A stretch of DNA of 64,000 bases from CAIJMI01 sp964448085 (GTDB lineage: Bacteria; Patescibacteriota; Microgenomatia; UBA10105; UBA927): the NCBI GenBank assembly GCA_964448085.1, contig CAYUUX010000002.1:1-64000 (forward strand), given 5' to 3'. The notes below the pieces were generated by a model. The model was not told the origin of the DNA and did not search any database. It saw only the letters and a list, made by a program, of their open reading frames with translations. Positions 33,194 to 41,614 of the stretch are shown piece by piece. The position numbers were made by a program, and so were the translations under genes. The first letter of the stretch is position 1, and each line of letters starts with the position of its first letter.

Positions 33194-34219
33194 ATGAAAA
33201 ATCTCAAAACGCAACACGTGTTGGTGACCGGAGGCGCAGGGTACATCGGGTCTGTTCTTGTACCATTTCTCGTTCAACAGGGGTTTTTTGTTAGTGTTTT
33301 TGACTCATTCTATTTTGGAAGAAAGCCCATTCAACATTTTCCCAAAGGCGTTCATGTTATTCGAGGAGATATTCGGCGTCCGCCAAGCGACCTTTTTCAG
33401 TCAATTGACAGTGTTATTCACTTGGCCGCCCTCTCAAACGACCCAACGGCAGAGTTTAATCCAATTGCAAATGAAGCTATTAATACAGAAGGAACAAAAA
33501 CAATTGCCCTGATGGCAAAAGAAAAAGGGGTTCGGCGATTTGTTTTTGCCTCAAGCTGTTCAATTTATGATTGCGGGCTTTGTAGTAATATCGCTACCAA
33601 AACTGAAAACGCAGAGGTAAATCCCAAGAATCCTTACTCCAGGTCGAAATTTCTTGCTGAAAGGTTTTTATTACAACTTACCGATAATACATTTTCTCCA
33701 ACGGTGTTGCGTAAGGGCACGGTTTATGGACCGTCCCCACGCATGCGTTATGACCTGATAGTTAATACCATGGTTCGGGATGCCATGCGTTCCAAAAAAC
33801 TCCACGTTTTTTGCCGGGGTAGACAATGGAGACCGTTGATTTCAATACACGACGTTGCAAATGCATACGCGTTAACGATTCGAGCGCCAGAAAAATTGGT
33901 GAAAGGAAAGATCATCAATATTTCCGCGGGCAATTATCAGGTGGACGGCGTTGCTAAAGAGATACAGGGTGCATTCAAAGAAAGCCTGAATACGGATATT
34001 ACCATTGTATATGAAAAGGACGATAAGCTAGATAGATCGTACAGGGTTTCGACAAAGAGGGCCAAAGAGCTACTTCACTTTTTTCCTAAAGAAACCATAC
34101 GGGAATCCGTGCGCGCACTCGTTTCGGCTATCAAAAAAAATAAAGCATTACAACAGTTTTCTAACCCACTGTTTTACAACATTGAGCGAATGAAGCCGAT
34201 TCTTCAAAGTATGACGTAA
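33194..34219 (+). CDS. NAD-dependent nucleotide-sugar epimerase/dehydratase (extended SDR)
   Basis: This 341-residue extended short-chain dehydrogenase has the NAD-binding loop VTGGAGYIGS (residues 12-21), VIHLAALSNDPT, and the catalytic YSRSK (YxxxK, about 154-158) with a serine in ASSCSIYD. TVLRKGTVYGP is the conserved substrate-side segment, and RPLISIHDVANAY follows. These enzymes modify UDP-, GDP- or dTDP-sugars. The substrate cannot be read from sequence. It pairs with the RmlC-like gene upstream. Its stop TAA is directly adjacent to the stop of the converging GT2 gene (TAATTA). Confidence 0.87.
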   Translation: MKNLKTQHVLVTGGAGYIGSVLVPFLVQQGFFVSVFDSFYFGRKPIQHFPKGVHVIRGDIRRPPSDLFQSIDSVIHLAALSNDPTAEFNPIANEAINTEGTKTIALMAKEKGVRRFVFASSCSIYDCGLCSNIATKTENAEVNPKNPYSRSKFLAERFLLQLTDNTFSPTVLRKGTVYGPSPRMRYDLIVNTMVRDAMRSKKLHVFCRGRQWRPLISIHDVANAYALTIRAPEKLVKGKIINISAGNYQVDGVAKEIQGAFKESLNTDITIVYEKDDKLDRSYRVSTKRAKELLHFFPKETIRESVRALVSAIKKNKALQQFSNPLFYNIERMKPILQSMT

Positions 34220-35014
34220 TTATCTGTATTGAAACAAGCCGTATTTTAGAACAAAACGAAGCATGCTTTGTGCATGATATACGGAATAGATACTCAATAA
34301 TTTTTTATCGCTTTGCGCCCGGTGATGGTGTGTGACACGAGACCGTGGTAGATACCATACTTCCCATCCCGCACGCCAAGCCCGCAGGCAATAATCAATA
34401 TCGTCAACATACAGATAATACTTTTCATCTAATAGGCCAATGCTGTCCACCATTTTTTTTCTTATACACATGCACCCTCCCAACACCCAGTCAACTTGAC
34501 GTTCTTGATCGTGATTTTCATTTTTCATTAGATGAAAATCATTTGAGTCGCTTTGGGCGAATAGATATCGCAAAGGGGTTCTGCGTACGAAAAAGGTTTT
34601 CCACGTTGGAAACCGTCGGCAAGAATATTGTAGGGACCCGTCTGGGTTCAGAAGCTTTGGTCCAACAATTCCAACCGTTTTATGACGTTTCATAAACTTC
34701 AAAATAGTTTGGAGTGCCTCCGGCAACAATTCGGTATCTGGATTGAGTAAGAGGATGTGGTCTGCCCGCGCCTTTTTGATTGCCAGATTGTTGTTATACG
34801 CAAAGCCACGGATGTTTGTGTTTCTTATAATATGAACGTGTTTCGTTGTTGCATATTTTTTTATATAAAATTCTGTTTGATCGGTTGAGGCGTTATTTAC
34901 AACAAACAACTCTATATCAAGATTTTTTTGAGTCTTTTGAATTGAAAGTAAGCAGTTTTTAAGGAGTTCTGCCTCGTTCGTTGCAACTATAATGATGGTT
35001 ACGTCAGGCCTCAT
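34220..35014 (-). CDS. Glycosyltransferase family 2, rhamnosyltransferase-like
   Basis: A 264-residue GT-A enzyme: TIIIVATNEAELLKNCL start, VVNNASTDQTEFYI (nucleotide binding, about 38-51), NIRGFAYNNNLAIKKA, the DxD-type motif in LLLNPDTELLP (about 92-102), WVLGGCMCIRKKM and YLYVDDIDYCLRA (about 205-217). This pattern is typical of rhamnosyltransferase-like GT2 proteins that add sugars to growing surface chains. It is the last gene of a minus-strand unit with the Gfo/Idh and DegT genes, overlapping the latter by 11 bases. Confidence 0.87.
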   Translation of the reverse strand: MRPDVTIIIVATNEAELLKNCLLSIQKTQKNLDIELFVVNNASTDQTEFYIKKYATTKHVHIIRNTNIRGFAYNNNLAIKKARADHILLLNPDTELLPEALQTILKFMKRHKTVGIVGPKLLNPDGSLQYSCRRFPTWKTFFVRRTPLRYLFAQSDSNDFHLMKNENHDQERQVDWVLGGCMCIRKKMVDSIGLLDEKYYLYVDDIDYCLRAWRAGWEVWYLPRSRVTHHHRAQSDKKLLSIYSVYHAQSMLRFVLKYGLFQYR

Positions 35015-36122
35015 GGCTTTTCGAACAGAGACTTCTAATCATTTTGCTGGTGACGAGGAGATCTCGAGCGGTGTTTCCTAATCCTGACGGTATATAGAGC
35101 CCTTCCTTTTCAACGCGTTCAGCCACCGGGAAGTTGCTATCTTGGAAGAGCCCCATACCTTTAAACGCTGTTTTTGGAGAGAAAAAAAACGAACGCGTTT
35201 GTATTCCTCTTTCCCCAAGGATTTTCATGAGTTCGGTTTTTGATTTTCCGTATTCTTTTCTTTTTATACGTATTGCATACATCCAGTACACGCTTTTTGC
35301 CCACGGTTTTTCAATGGGCAACACGATTCCCGGAACGCCCCAAAGTTGAACACCATAGGTTTGAGCCAAAAGCCGTTTTTTTTGTATTGATTCATTAATG
35401 TGTGACAAGCTAGCAAGACCAATGGCCGCCTGAACATTGCTCATTTGATAATTATATCCAATACCATCGTGAACAAAGCGAATTTTTTTGGAATGATAGA
35501 GGTTTTTTAAACGAACAATTCGTTCATAGATGCTGTGGCTGTTTGTTAGAATCATCCCCCCTTCCCCACAGGTGACAATTTTATTTGCATAGAAACTAAA
35601 AATGGATACATCACCGAATGATCCAACCCTTCTCCCTTTGTATTCTGCTCCATGTGCTTCAGCAGCGTCCTCAATAATGAAGAGGTGGTGTTTTTTTGCA
35701 ATACGCACGATTTCATCCATGTCGCATGGGTGTCCATAGAGATGTACCGCCATAATTGCTTTTGTATTTTTTGTGATAGACTTCTCTATAAGATCGGGAT
35801 TTAATGTGTAAGTTTCAGGATCAATGTCGACTGGTACAACAGTGGCGCCCACGTACCAAACGGCAAAATAACAAGAGGCTATGGTGAGCGCCGGGACAAT
35901 AACTTCGTCGTTTTTTCCTATTCCAAGCGCAGCCATTGCCACATGAAGGGCTGCTGTTCCAGAATTGGTTGAAGCACCATACTTTGTTTTTATATAACGT
36001 GAAAAAGCCATTTCAAATCGTTTTACAAATGGCCCTTCGGCGCTAAGCCAGCCCGAATCAAGCGCTTGATTTGTTAGTGTATACGTTTCTGGATAGATAC
36101 ACGGTTTATTTACTGGGATCAT
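35004..36122 (-). CDS. DegT/DnrJ/EryC1/StrS family sugar aminotransferase
   Basis: This 372-residue PLP enzyme transfers an amino group to a keto-sugar nucleotide. ASTNSGTAALHVAMAAL (about 50-66) binds the cofactor phosphate, IIEDAAEAHGAEYKGR (about 149-164) has the pyridine-ring aspartate, and FSFYANKIVTCGEGGM holds the Schiff-base lysine near residue 180. In the classic motif the lysine is followed by xxxxGEGG, as here. It overlaps the Gfo/Idh/MocA gene by 4 bases; a dehydrogenase plus aminotransferase pair commonly makes an amino sugar such as a 3-amino derivative. The product is an inference. Confidence 0.88.
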   Translation of the reverse strand: MIPVNKPCIYPETYTLTNQALDSGWLSAEGPFVKRFEMAFSRYIKTKYGASTNSGTAALHVAMAALGIGKNDEVIVPALTIASCYFAVWYVGATVVPVDIDPETYTLNPDLIEKSITKNTKAIMAVHLYGHPCDMDEIVRIAKKHHLFIIEDAAEAHGAEYKGRRVGSFGDVSIFSFYANKIVTCGEGGMILTNSHSIYERIVRLKNLYHSKKIRFVHDGIGYNYQMSNVQAAIGLASLSHINESIQKKRLLAQTYGVQLWGVPGIVLPIEKPWAKSVYWMYAIRIKRKEYGKSKTELMKILGERGIQTRSFFFSPKTAFKGMGLFQDSNFPVAERVEKEGLYIPSGLGNTARDLLVTSKMIRSLCSKSHEA

Positions 36123-37126
36123 ACGACAGATGAAAGTTTAATTACCCTTTCTTGTTTGACTGATCGATAAACCCCCTCAATCATTCGGATTACTGCCGTA
36201 CCGTCGGACGCACGTGGCTCTGGCTCCAACCCTTTTTGTATACATGAAGCAAAATATAACAATTCATTCATATAGGATACGGGTTGCCTCTTGGAAAAAT
36301 CATATATTCTTTCCTTTTTTGATTCACGGTTGCCCACGATAATATTATCTCCCCGTTTAGAATCTATGAGCATGTATCCTTTCTCACCCCAAATCTCAAG
36401 CGACATATACCCTTTCCATTGACTCCACGAAGATGTAATGAGAGCCATTCTTCCGTCCTTTGTTTTATATAATCCACCAGCCAAATCTTCAACGTGTGCT
36501 TTTTTCCAAAAGACGTTACTGATCATCCCTGTGCAGGAATAAAAATCTCCCATAATCCATCGCGTGATGTCTAGCAGGTGGCACGCATTGTCCACATAGG
36601 TTCCTCCACCAGATGTGGCTTTGTCCCAAAACCAGGATTGTTTTGTGTGCGAACCGTCCGTTCCGATGTTTCCCTTTACAGAAAGTACTTTTCCTATTGT
36701 GCCCCGTCGAATAAGTTTAACAGCCTTTTGTATGCTTGGAAAAAAGCGATGATTCGAGCCTGTTTTGACAAATCTTTTAAATCTTTGAGAAGCTCTAACT
36801 ATTTTGTTTGCTTCAGCAACAGTTGGGGCAAGCGGTTTTTCACATAAAACATGCAGCCCGCTTTTTAAAGCCTCGCATGTCACTGGGGCGTGTTGTTTGT
36901 TGGGTACGCACACGATGGCGATATCCGCCGAATATATTTTCAGAAGACTTTTTAGTGATGTTGCATGCGGAACATGAAAGACCTGGCCAGTTTTTTTTGC
37001 TTTCTTTTCGTCGACATCGACAACACCAACAAGTTGTATGTGATGTTTTAATTGTCTGCAGGCCTCTATGCGTTTTTGTCCAAAATAGCCACAACCTACA
37101 ACGACCGCTCGTAGCTTTTGATTCAT
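36119..37126 (-). CDS. Gfo/Idh/MocA family sugar dehydrogenase
   Basis: This 335-residue oxidoreductase has an N-terminal Rossmann fold (VVVGCGYFGQKRIEA, residues 8-22) and the family's EKPLAPT motif (about 95-101) with the catalytic lysine. The C-terminal domain is alpha/beta and includes GGTYVDNACHLLDITRWIMGD with the conserved histidine. It is expected to oxidise a nucleotide sugar at C3 or C2 with NAD, producing the keto-sugar aminated by the DegT-type enzyme whose gene overlaps it. Divergent from the glycosyltransferase at 37211 across an 84-base spacer. Confidence 0.87.
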   Translation of the reverse strand: MNQKLRAVVVGCGYFGQKRIEACRQLKHHIQLVGVVDVDEKKAKKTGQVFHVPHATSLKSLLKIYSADIAIVCVPNKQHAPVTCEALKSGLHVLCEKPLAPTVAEANKIVRASQRFKRFVKTGSNHRFFPSIQKAVKLIRRGTIGKVLSVKGNIGTDGSHTKQSWFWDKATSGGGTYVDNACHLLDITRWIMGDFYSCTGMISNVFWKKAHVEDLAGGLYKTKDGRMALITSSWSQWKGYMSLEIWGEKGYMLIDSKRGDNIIVGNRESKKERIYDFSKRQPVSYMNELLYFASCIQKGLEPEPRASDGTAVIRMIEGVYRSVKQERVIKLSSVV

Positions 37127-37210
37127 AACAATAATCTGGCGGGTAGGCCATTATTGTAACAAGCTTTTATTTTTATAACAACAAAACGTATAATACCCTT
37201 ACTTTTTTCT

Positions 37211-38338
37211 ATGTTACGAAACGCGATCATTCTTTTTATTTTAAATGATCCAATCACCCACTGGTGTGATTACGCATTTCAAACAGCAAAGCTTCTATCT
37301 AAAAAAAACACCATCGTAATTTTTTGTTCGGAAGATACTATTTCATGGAAAAACGTATTGGGCTTGCGCAGGCGCGTGCCACTGTTTGAGAAACGATGGA
37401 ACGCGCTTTTATTTCACCCCTTTTTTGTTATCCCCGGTCAACGTTTTCCAATTATTAAACACATGAATTATCGTATTAACGCATGGTGTTTGTATTGGTA
37501 CTTGAAATTTAGCCAACCAGGAATAAAAAAATTCTTATGGTTCTTTGACCCATATTACGTTTCTTCTTTGATAAACATTTTTGTTCACTACCAGTCTATA
37601 TACGATTGTGTTGATTATTATGAAGGAGTATCAGAAGAGCTCAGGGTCCACAACAGATTTTTGTTCAGAAGAGCAACATACACGTTTGTTAATTCCCACG
37701 CTCTCCTGAATAAGTTTGGTGGATACAGAAAAAACGTTTCACTCGTTCCCCTCGGGTTTGCAAGCGATCTTTTTCAAACAAGACACGTCAATTCATCACG
37801 GGAAAACGGAATAGTTGCCGGTTTTGTTGGCGGCATTACTCGACGAATTGATTATCGCCTTTTAACATCCGTAGCAAAGCGTTTACCCGATATTCAATTT
37901 GTTTTTTACGGTGCCCGTCGAGATGACGCGTTCACCTCCGCCGGAAAGCTTTGTCCAGACATAGAGGAATTTTTCAGTCTCAAAAATGTTTTTTGGAAAG
38001 GGCCCGTCCCCAAAACGCTTATGCCATCCGTGATCTCCTCTTTTGATATTTGCCTCATTCCTTACACGAAGGACAAATTTAATTTATATTGTTACCCCAT
38101 GAAAGTGATGGAATATTTCTATGTGGGGAAGCCCGTTCTTTCAACACCAATTGAGGAATTAAAACGCTTTCCTCAACTGATATCTATCGGTAAAACCGCA
38201 GAAGAATGGGAAGACAATATTTGGAAATTGTTGTCTGTTCCCTGGCCCGTTCGGTTTCAGAAAATACAAAGGGATACAGCAAAAAAGAACAGTTGGAAGA
38301 ATAAGTTATTAGCCATGGAGCGCGTTATTCAACGATAG
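37211..38338 (+). CDS. Glycosyltransferase (GT-B, family 1/4-like)
   Basis: A 375-residue GT-B protein. The N-terminal half contains DPITHWCDYAFQTAKLLSK and YDCVDYYEGVSEELRVHN, the latter typical of transferases such as TuaH-like enzymes. The C-terminal half has AGFVGGITRRIDYRLL, IQFVFYGARR, VFWKGPVPKTLMPSVISSFD and YPMKVMEYFYVGKPVLSTP (donor-binding, about 297-315). It acts in surface polysaccharide assembly; donor and acceptor are unknown. TATAAT at 37189-37194 is the likely -10, leaving a leader of about ten bases. It converges with the next GT2 gene with a 4-base gap. Confidence 0.82.
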   Translation: MLRNAIILFILNDPITHWCDYAFQTAKLLSKKNTIVIFCSEDTISWKNVLGLRRRVPLFEKRWNALLFHPFFVIPGQRFPIIKHMNYRINAWCLYWYLKFSQPGIKKFLWFFDPYYVSSLINIFVHYQSIYDCVDYYEGVSEELRVHNRFLFRRATYTFVNSHALLNKFGGYRKNVSLVPLGFASDLFQTRHVNSSRENGIVAGFVGGITRRIDYRLLTSVAKRLPDIQFVFYGARRDDAFTSAGKLCPDIEEFFSLKNVFWKGPVPKTLMPSVISSFDICLIPYTKDKFNLYCYPMKVMEYFYVGKPVLSTPIEELKRFPQLISIGKTAEEWEDNIWKLLSVPWPVRFQKIQRDTAKKNSWKNKLLAMERVIQR

Positions 38339-38342
38339 AACT

Positions 38343-39245
38343 TCATTGTTTTTTTGAAGAATAGGCTATTCCAACACACAACCCCTTCATTCTTATGAGT
38401 AGTTTAGCTATGGCATGTCGCCAAGAGTCCAGCCGAATTGTTTTTCTTTTAACAACATCACCCAAGTTCTTTTTTATCTCCCCAAACGAGTCCAAAAAAT
38501 TATCAAGAATAATACGTTGAGCAAATTTCCACCCCAACAACGCGAAATGCGTATAACAAACCATTTCTCCGTGTATATATGTTAGATCTCGTTCTAGCTT
38601 GGTATTTTTGTCAACCCAATTATTATGACGGACTATACATTTCGGGTCGCAGGCAATATGTTTACCAAACATAAGTTGTCGAAGCATGAAGTCTGCATCC
38701 TCTGCAGCCTTTCCAACACTATGAGGCCCAAGATGCGTTGAAAAAAACACATTGTTGCATGCTTGTTTTTTCCACGCCATGTTGTTTCCAAAACCGATAT
38801 AAACGGCGTGATTTTGCGGATGTGTAATAATTTTGTATTTGTTTTGTCGAAACGTACTCAGACAAATTTCGTCCGGGTGGCGCTTCGGTTGATATGGAAC
38901 CGATGTCCCAACGATACCGTCAACAGACCTGTGTTTTGTAAAACCGTTTTGTATCCGTTGGAGCCAGCGGGTATCAATGATGCAATCATCATCAGTGAAA
39001 CAGTAAATTGACCCGCGGGCTATCTTCATGGCGTGATTGAGGGCGGAAGACTTCCCTCTTTGCTTCATGTGCTTGTATATAAATCGTGCATCATGAAACG
39101 CTTCAACAATACTCCTCGTTTTGCCATTTGTGCTTTGATCCATAACGATGATTTCAAAATCTCTTTCGGTGCTTTTTTGGAACGCACATAAACAGGAGCA
39201 AACCGATTGGGGTCTATTGTGGGTTGCAATAAGCACAGAAAGCAT
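38343..39245 (-). CDS. Glycosyltransferase family 2
   Basis: This 300-residue GT-A enzyme begins SVLIATHNRPQSVCSCL, then IIVMDQSTNGKTRSIV, KSSALNHAMKIARG and the acidic metal-binding YCFTDDDCIID (about 76-86). AAEDADFMLRQLMFG (about 182-196) carries the second acidic pair, and the C-terminal third is helical and basic. Such enzymes transfer a single sugar to a lipid-linked acceptor at the inner membrane face. It precedes the ABC exporter genes on the same strand by 21 bases and could be part of their unit. Confidence 0.83.
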   Translation of the reverse strand: MLSVLIATHNRPQSVCSCLCAFQKSTERDFEIIVMDQSTNGKTRSIVEAFHDARFIYKHMKQRGKSSALNHAMKIARGSIYCFTDDDCIIDTRWLQRIQNGFTKHRSVDGIVGTSVPYQPKRHPDEICLSTFRQNKYKIITHPQNHAVYIGFGNNMAWKKQACNNVFFSTHLGPHSVGKAAEDADFMLRQLMFGKHIACDPKCIVRHNNWVDKNTKLERDLTYIHGEMVCYTHFALLGWKFAQRIILDNFLDSFGEIKKNLGDVVKRKTIRLDSWRHAIAKLLIRMKGLCVGIAYSSKKQ

Positions 39246-39266
39246 AGTGTATGGTGTTGCGCTCTT

Positions 39267-39989
39267 TCAAATACGGTTTTGCGTATAAAGTCGAATCATG
39301 GATTTTGTATTTCCATCATGAAGTATTCTTCCTTGCTGCATTATGAGGACACGATTGCAGTTTTTCTCGATGAAGTCTAACGCCTGAGAAGCAATAAGGA
39401 TGGTTTTTCCTTGACGAAAAAAATCCTGCATTTTACGTAAAGCTTTTTTTTGAAAGGCTTTATCTCCAACCATAAGGTTTTCATCTAAAAGCAGAATATC
39501 AGGCCGTGTCGATGCGGCAACGGCAAAGCCCAAGCGCAACACCATTCCCGACGAATAGGTAAAAAGTGGAATATCAATAAACTTTCCTATATCTGCAAAA
39601 TCAATAATTTCTTGTAATTTATCGTTAATTTCCCGCCTTTTCATACCAAGAAGCATTCCGTTTAAATATATATTTTGAAGACCGGTTAGGTCGGGGTGAA
39701 ATCCTGCCTCCAAATCAATTAACGAAACGATTTTTCCGCGCGTTTGTAAAACACCGTCCGTTGGTGTCGTGAGGCGTGCAATAATTTTAAGAAGAGTGGT
39801 TTTCCCAGAACCGTTGGGACCGATAATGCCAATTTTTTCTCCCTTCTGGATCGTAACATTAATATGTTTTAGTGCAATAAAGGTTTCATTTTTTGCATGA
39901 ATGAGTTTTTCCACAAACGTTGGTTTTTCATGGTGAATCGTGTATCGTTTTGAAACGTCGTCTAATTGAACAACAATGTTATTAATCAT
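39267..39989 (-). CDS. ABC-2 type polysaccharide exporter, ATP-binding subunit (Wzt-like)
   Basis: A 240-residue ATPase with Walker A GPNGSGKTT (about 57-65), a Q-loop near LIDLEAGFHPDLTGLQN, signature TYSSGMVLRLGFAVA (about 146-160) and Walker B PDILLLDEN (about 164-172). The ATG at 39989 is taken because an upstream in-frame start lies inside the permease gene. It starts four bases after the permease stop. The nucleotide-binding protein lacks the C-terminal carbohydrate-binding domain found in some Wzt proteins, so the exporter probably moves undecorated or finished chains without chain-end recognition. Confidence 0.88.
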   Translation of the reverse strand: MINNIVVQLDDVSKRYTIHHEKPTFVEKLIHAKNETFIALKHINVTIQKGEKIGIIGPNGSGKTTLLKIIARLTTPTDGVLQTRGKIVSLIDLEAGFHPDLTGLQNIYLNGMLLGMKRREINDKLQEIIDFADIGKFIDIPLFTYSSGMVLRLGFAVAASTRPDILLLDENLMVGDKAFQKKALRKMQDFFRQGKTILIASQALDFIEKNCNRVLIMQQGRILHDGNTKSMIRLYTQNRI

Positions 39990-39993
39990 GGTA

Positions 39994-40761
39994 TTAAAGC
40001 CAGTCGTCAAAAAAGTTGCTTTGTTTTTGAAAAGTCCATATGCCAACTCCGATCGTAAGCGCTGTGGAAAGTACGTTGGAAAGGATCATCCAGACGTCGG
40101 GAGGATTTATGTCAATAAAGGCGTGTTGGAACAATTGAATAATAGCGGTCATGGGGTTCAATCTCCAGAGCCAAACCAGATGATCAGGAATATTCTTAAA
40201 AGAATATACAATCGGTGTTGCATAGAACCATACGGTAAGTAAGGCTTGCACAAAAAAATTTACGTCTCGATAACGAACGTTTAGCGCTGAGGTCAACAGC
40301 GATAATCCGGAGGTAAATATGAGAATAAGCACACAAGCAAGTGCCAATGTTGGAACGCGCACTGCCTGAATAAATCCAAAAGGAAGAGAACAGAGAACAA
40401 ACAGCGTTAACGCAACCAGAAGATGTATGCAATTTGACAGCACAATAGATAGGGGTATAACTGATCGAGGAAACGCTGATTTTTTAATGAGCGCGCGTTC
40501 AAAAACGACACTTGGGGTTGCTTTCGTCAGTGAAACAGAAAAAAAATTCCACGCCAACAAACCGATAAACAGATATGCGTAATAATGATCAATGGGATTT
40601 TTGACAAAAAAGTTAAAGACGAAGCCAATAACAAGCATTTGTATAATGGGGTTGACCACAAGCCAGAAAAACCCGAAAATCGTGTACTTATATCTTGCGC
40701 GGAGCTCTTTTTCCGTCATTGCAGCTAACAGTTCAACGAATCGACCTACATTCTGTCTCAT
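39994..40761 (-). CDS. ABC-2 type polysaccharide exporter, permease subunit (Wzm-like)
   Basis: This 255-residue membrane protein has six predicted helices in the ABC-2 exporter arrangement. The conserved N-terminal interface helix is RFVELLAAMTEKELRARYK, and the first span is GFFWLVVNPIIQMLVIGFVF. Later landmarks are LNVRYRDVNFFVQALLTVWF and WRLNPMTAIIQLFQHA, both typical of Wzm/TagG. The start is placed at 40761 since a perfect TATAAT (40774-40769) lies seven bases upstream; an earlier in-frame start would read through that promoter. With the ATPase it exports a lipid-linked polysaccharide made by the surrounding glycosyltransferases. Confidence 0.88.
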   Translation of the reverse strand: MRQNVGRFVELLAAMTEKELRARYKYTIFGFFWLVVNPIIQMLVIGFVFNFFVKNPIDHYYAYLFIGLLAWNFFSVSLTKATPSVVFERALIKKSAFPRSVIPLSIVLSNCIHLLVALTLFVLCSLPFGFIQAVRVPTLALACVLILIFTSGLSLLTSALNVRYRDVNFFVQALLTVWFYATPIVYSFKNIPDHLVWLWRLNPMTAIIQLFQHAFIDINPPDVWMILSNVLSTALTIGVGIWTFQKQSNFFDDWL

Positions 40762-40768
40762 GTGGGTT

Positions 40769-40774
40769 ATTATA
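40769..40774 (-). promoter_or_regulatory. Leaderless -10 box of the ABC exporter operon
   Basis: Minus-strand TATAAT (40774-40769), seven bases (AACCCAC) and ATG at 40761. No Shine-Dalgarno is present and the -35 is poor. Confidence 0.55.
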
Positions 40775-40858
40775 CACAAAAAGGCTTTTTCCTGGATTGG
40801 GTTGAATGGGAAATTGCCTCGTTTAACCAATATTGAATGCTTCCTTACGAAGAATGGG

Positions 40859-41560
40859 TTACTTAATGGTTGTACCAACAAAGGATAAATTATCCAATGC
40901 ACGTTCGAGATTCTCTAGGTTTTTTCCGTCCAGAACCTTCACTGATATCGAAAGTTCTTCAGCAAGCCTTGCTGCAATTGGATCAAACGGGACATTCATT
41001 CGTGGCGTCCAAGTATTACCCACCATTTTTCTGTAATCGCTCCAAGAAATATTTTTGATTGGTTTTGCATCAGCGCTTTGTTTTGGATCCTTGTCATAGA
41101 CCTGTGTGATATTGCTTAAATTAATTACCTCTTTGATGTTATAGTCCTGACAGAGAATGACCGCATCGTAGTCAGTGCTCCACCCAGGTTTCCACCCGGC
41201 CGCTATTGCGATGGGGCGTTCGATTTTTAAAATGATTTCATAATGCTTGATTACTCTTGGATCTGCAATGTCATGGAAAATTGTCCTGACGAGTTGGGCA
41301 TTTAAACGAGTGGCATGGATACCAAGCCAATCCAGGTCGTCGTTGGTCAAGTCGTGGCCAACAACATCTTTTCCGGCATTAATGAATTTTCCCGCTGTCT
41401 CTCCTCCACCAACGACTATAAAAAATCTCCGTTTTTTTTCGGAGACCTGATTTCGTATAAATGCGTTGAATGCTTTTAAAAATTGGGTATCAATTCCCCC
41501 ATTGGGTACTATGAGCGATCCACCGAGAGATAACACAAATGCCTGTTCGTTTGAGCTCAT
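40859..41560 (-). CDS. pyrH: UMP kinase
   Basis: This 233-residue amino acid kinase-family enzyme phosphorylates UMP to UDP. Visible motifs are VLSLGGSLIVPNGG (about 9-22) for ATP, FFIVVGGGETAGKFI (about 46-60), AAGWKPGWSTDYDAVIL (about 120-136, with the substrate aspartate) and NLSNITQVYDKDP. The form with AAGWKPGWSTDYDA resembles the archaeal-type UMP kinase more than the E. coli enzyme. It lies between glycan genes, where it would feed UDP-sugar synthesis, but as an essential nucleotide enzyme its position may be accidental. A TGATATACT sits only one base before the ATG; its relevance is doubtful. Confidence 0.85.
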   Translation of the reverse strand: MSSNEQAFVLSLGGSLIVPNGGIDTQFLKAFNAFIRNQVSEKKRRFFIVVGGGETAGKFINAGKDVVGHDLTNDDLDWLGIHATRLNAQLVRTIFHDIADPRVIKHYEIILKIERPIAIAAGWKPGWSTDYDAVILCQDYNIKEVINLSNITQVYDKDPKQSADAKPIKNISWSDYRKMVGNTWTPRMNVPFDPIAARLAEELSISVKVLDGKNLENLERALDNLSFVGTTIK

Positions 41561-41614
41561 AAGTATATCAAGCGCAGAAAACCATCATGCGTGTTGCCTT
41601 GTATCATAAACGAG

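Noticed and set aside
41561..41575. TGATATACT as the pyrH promoter
   Set aside because: It ends one base before the ATG, so transcription would start inside the coding sequence; no alternative downstream start preserves the conserved N-terminus.
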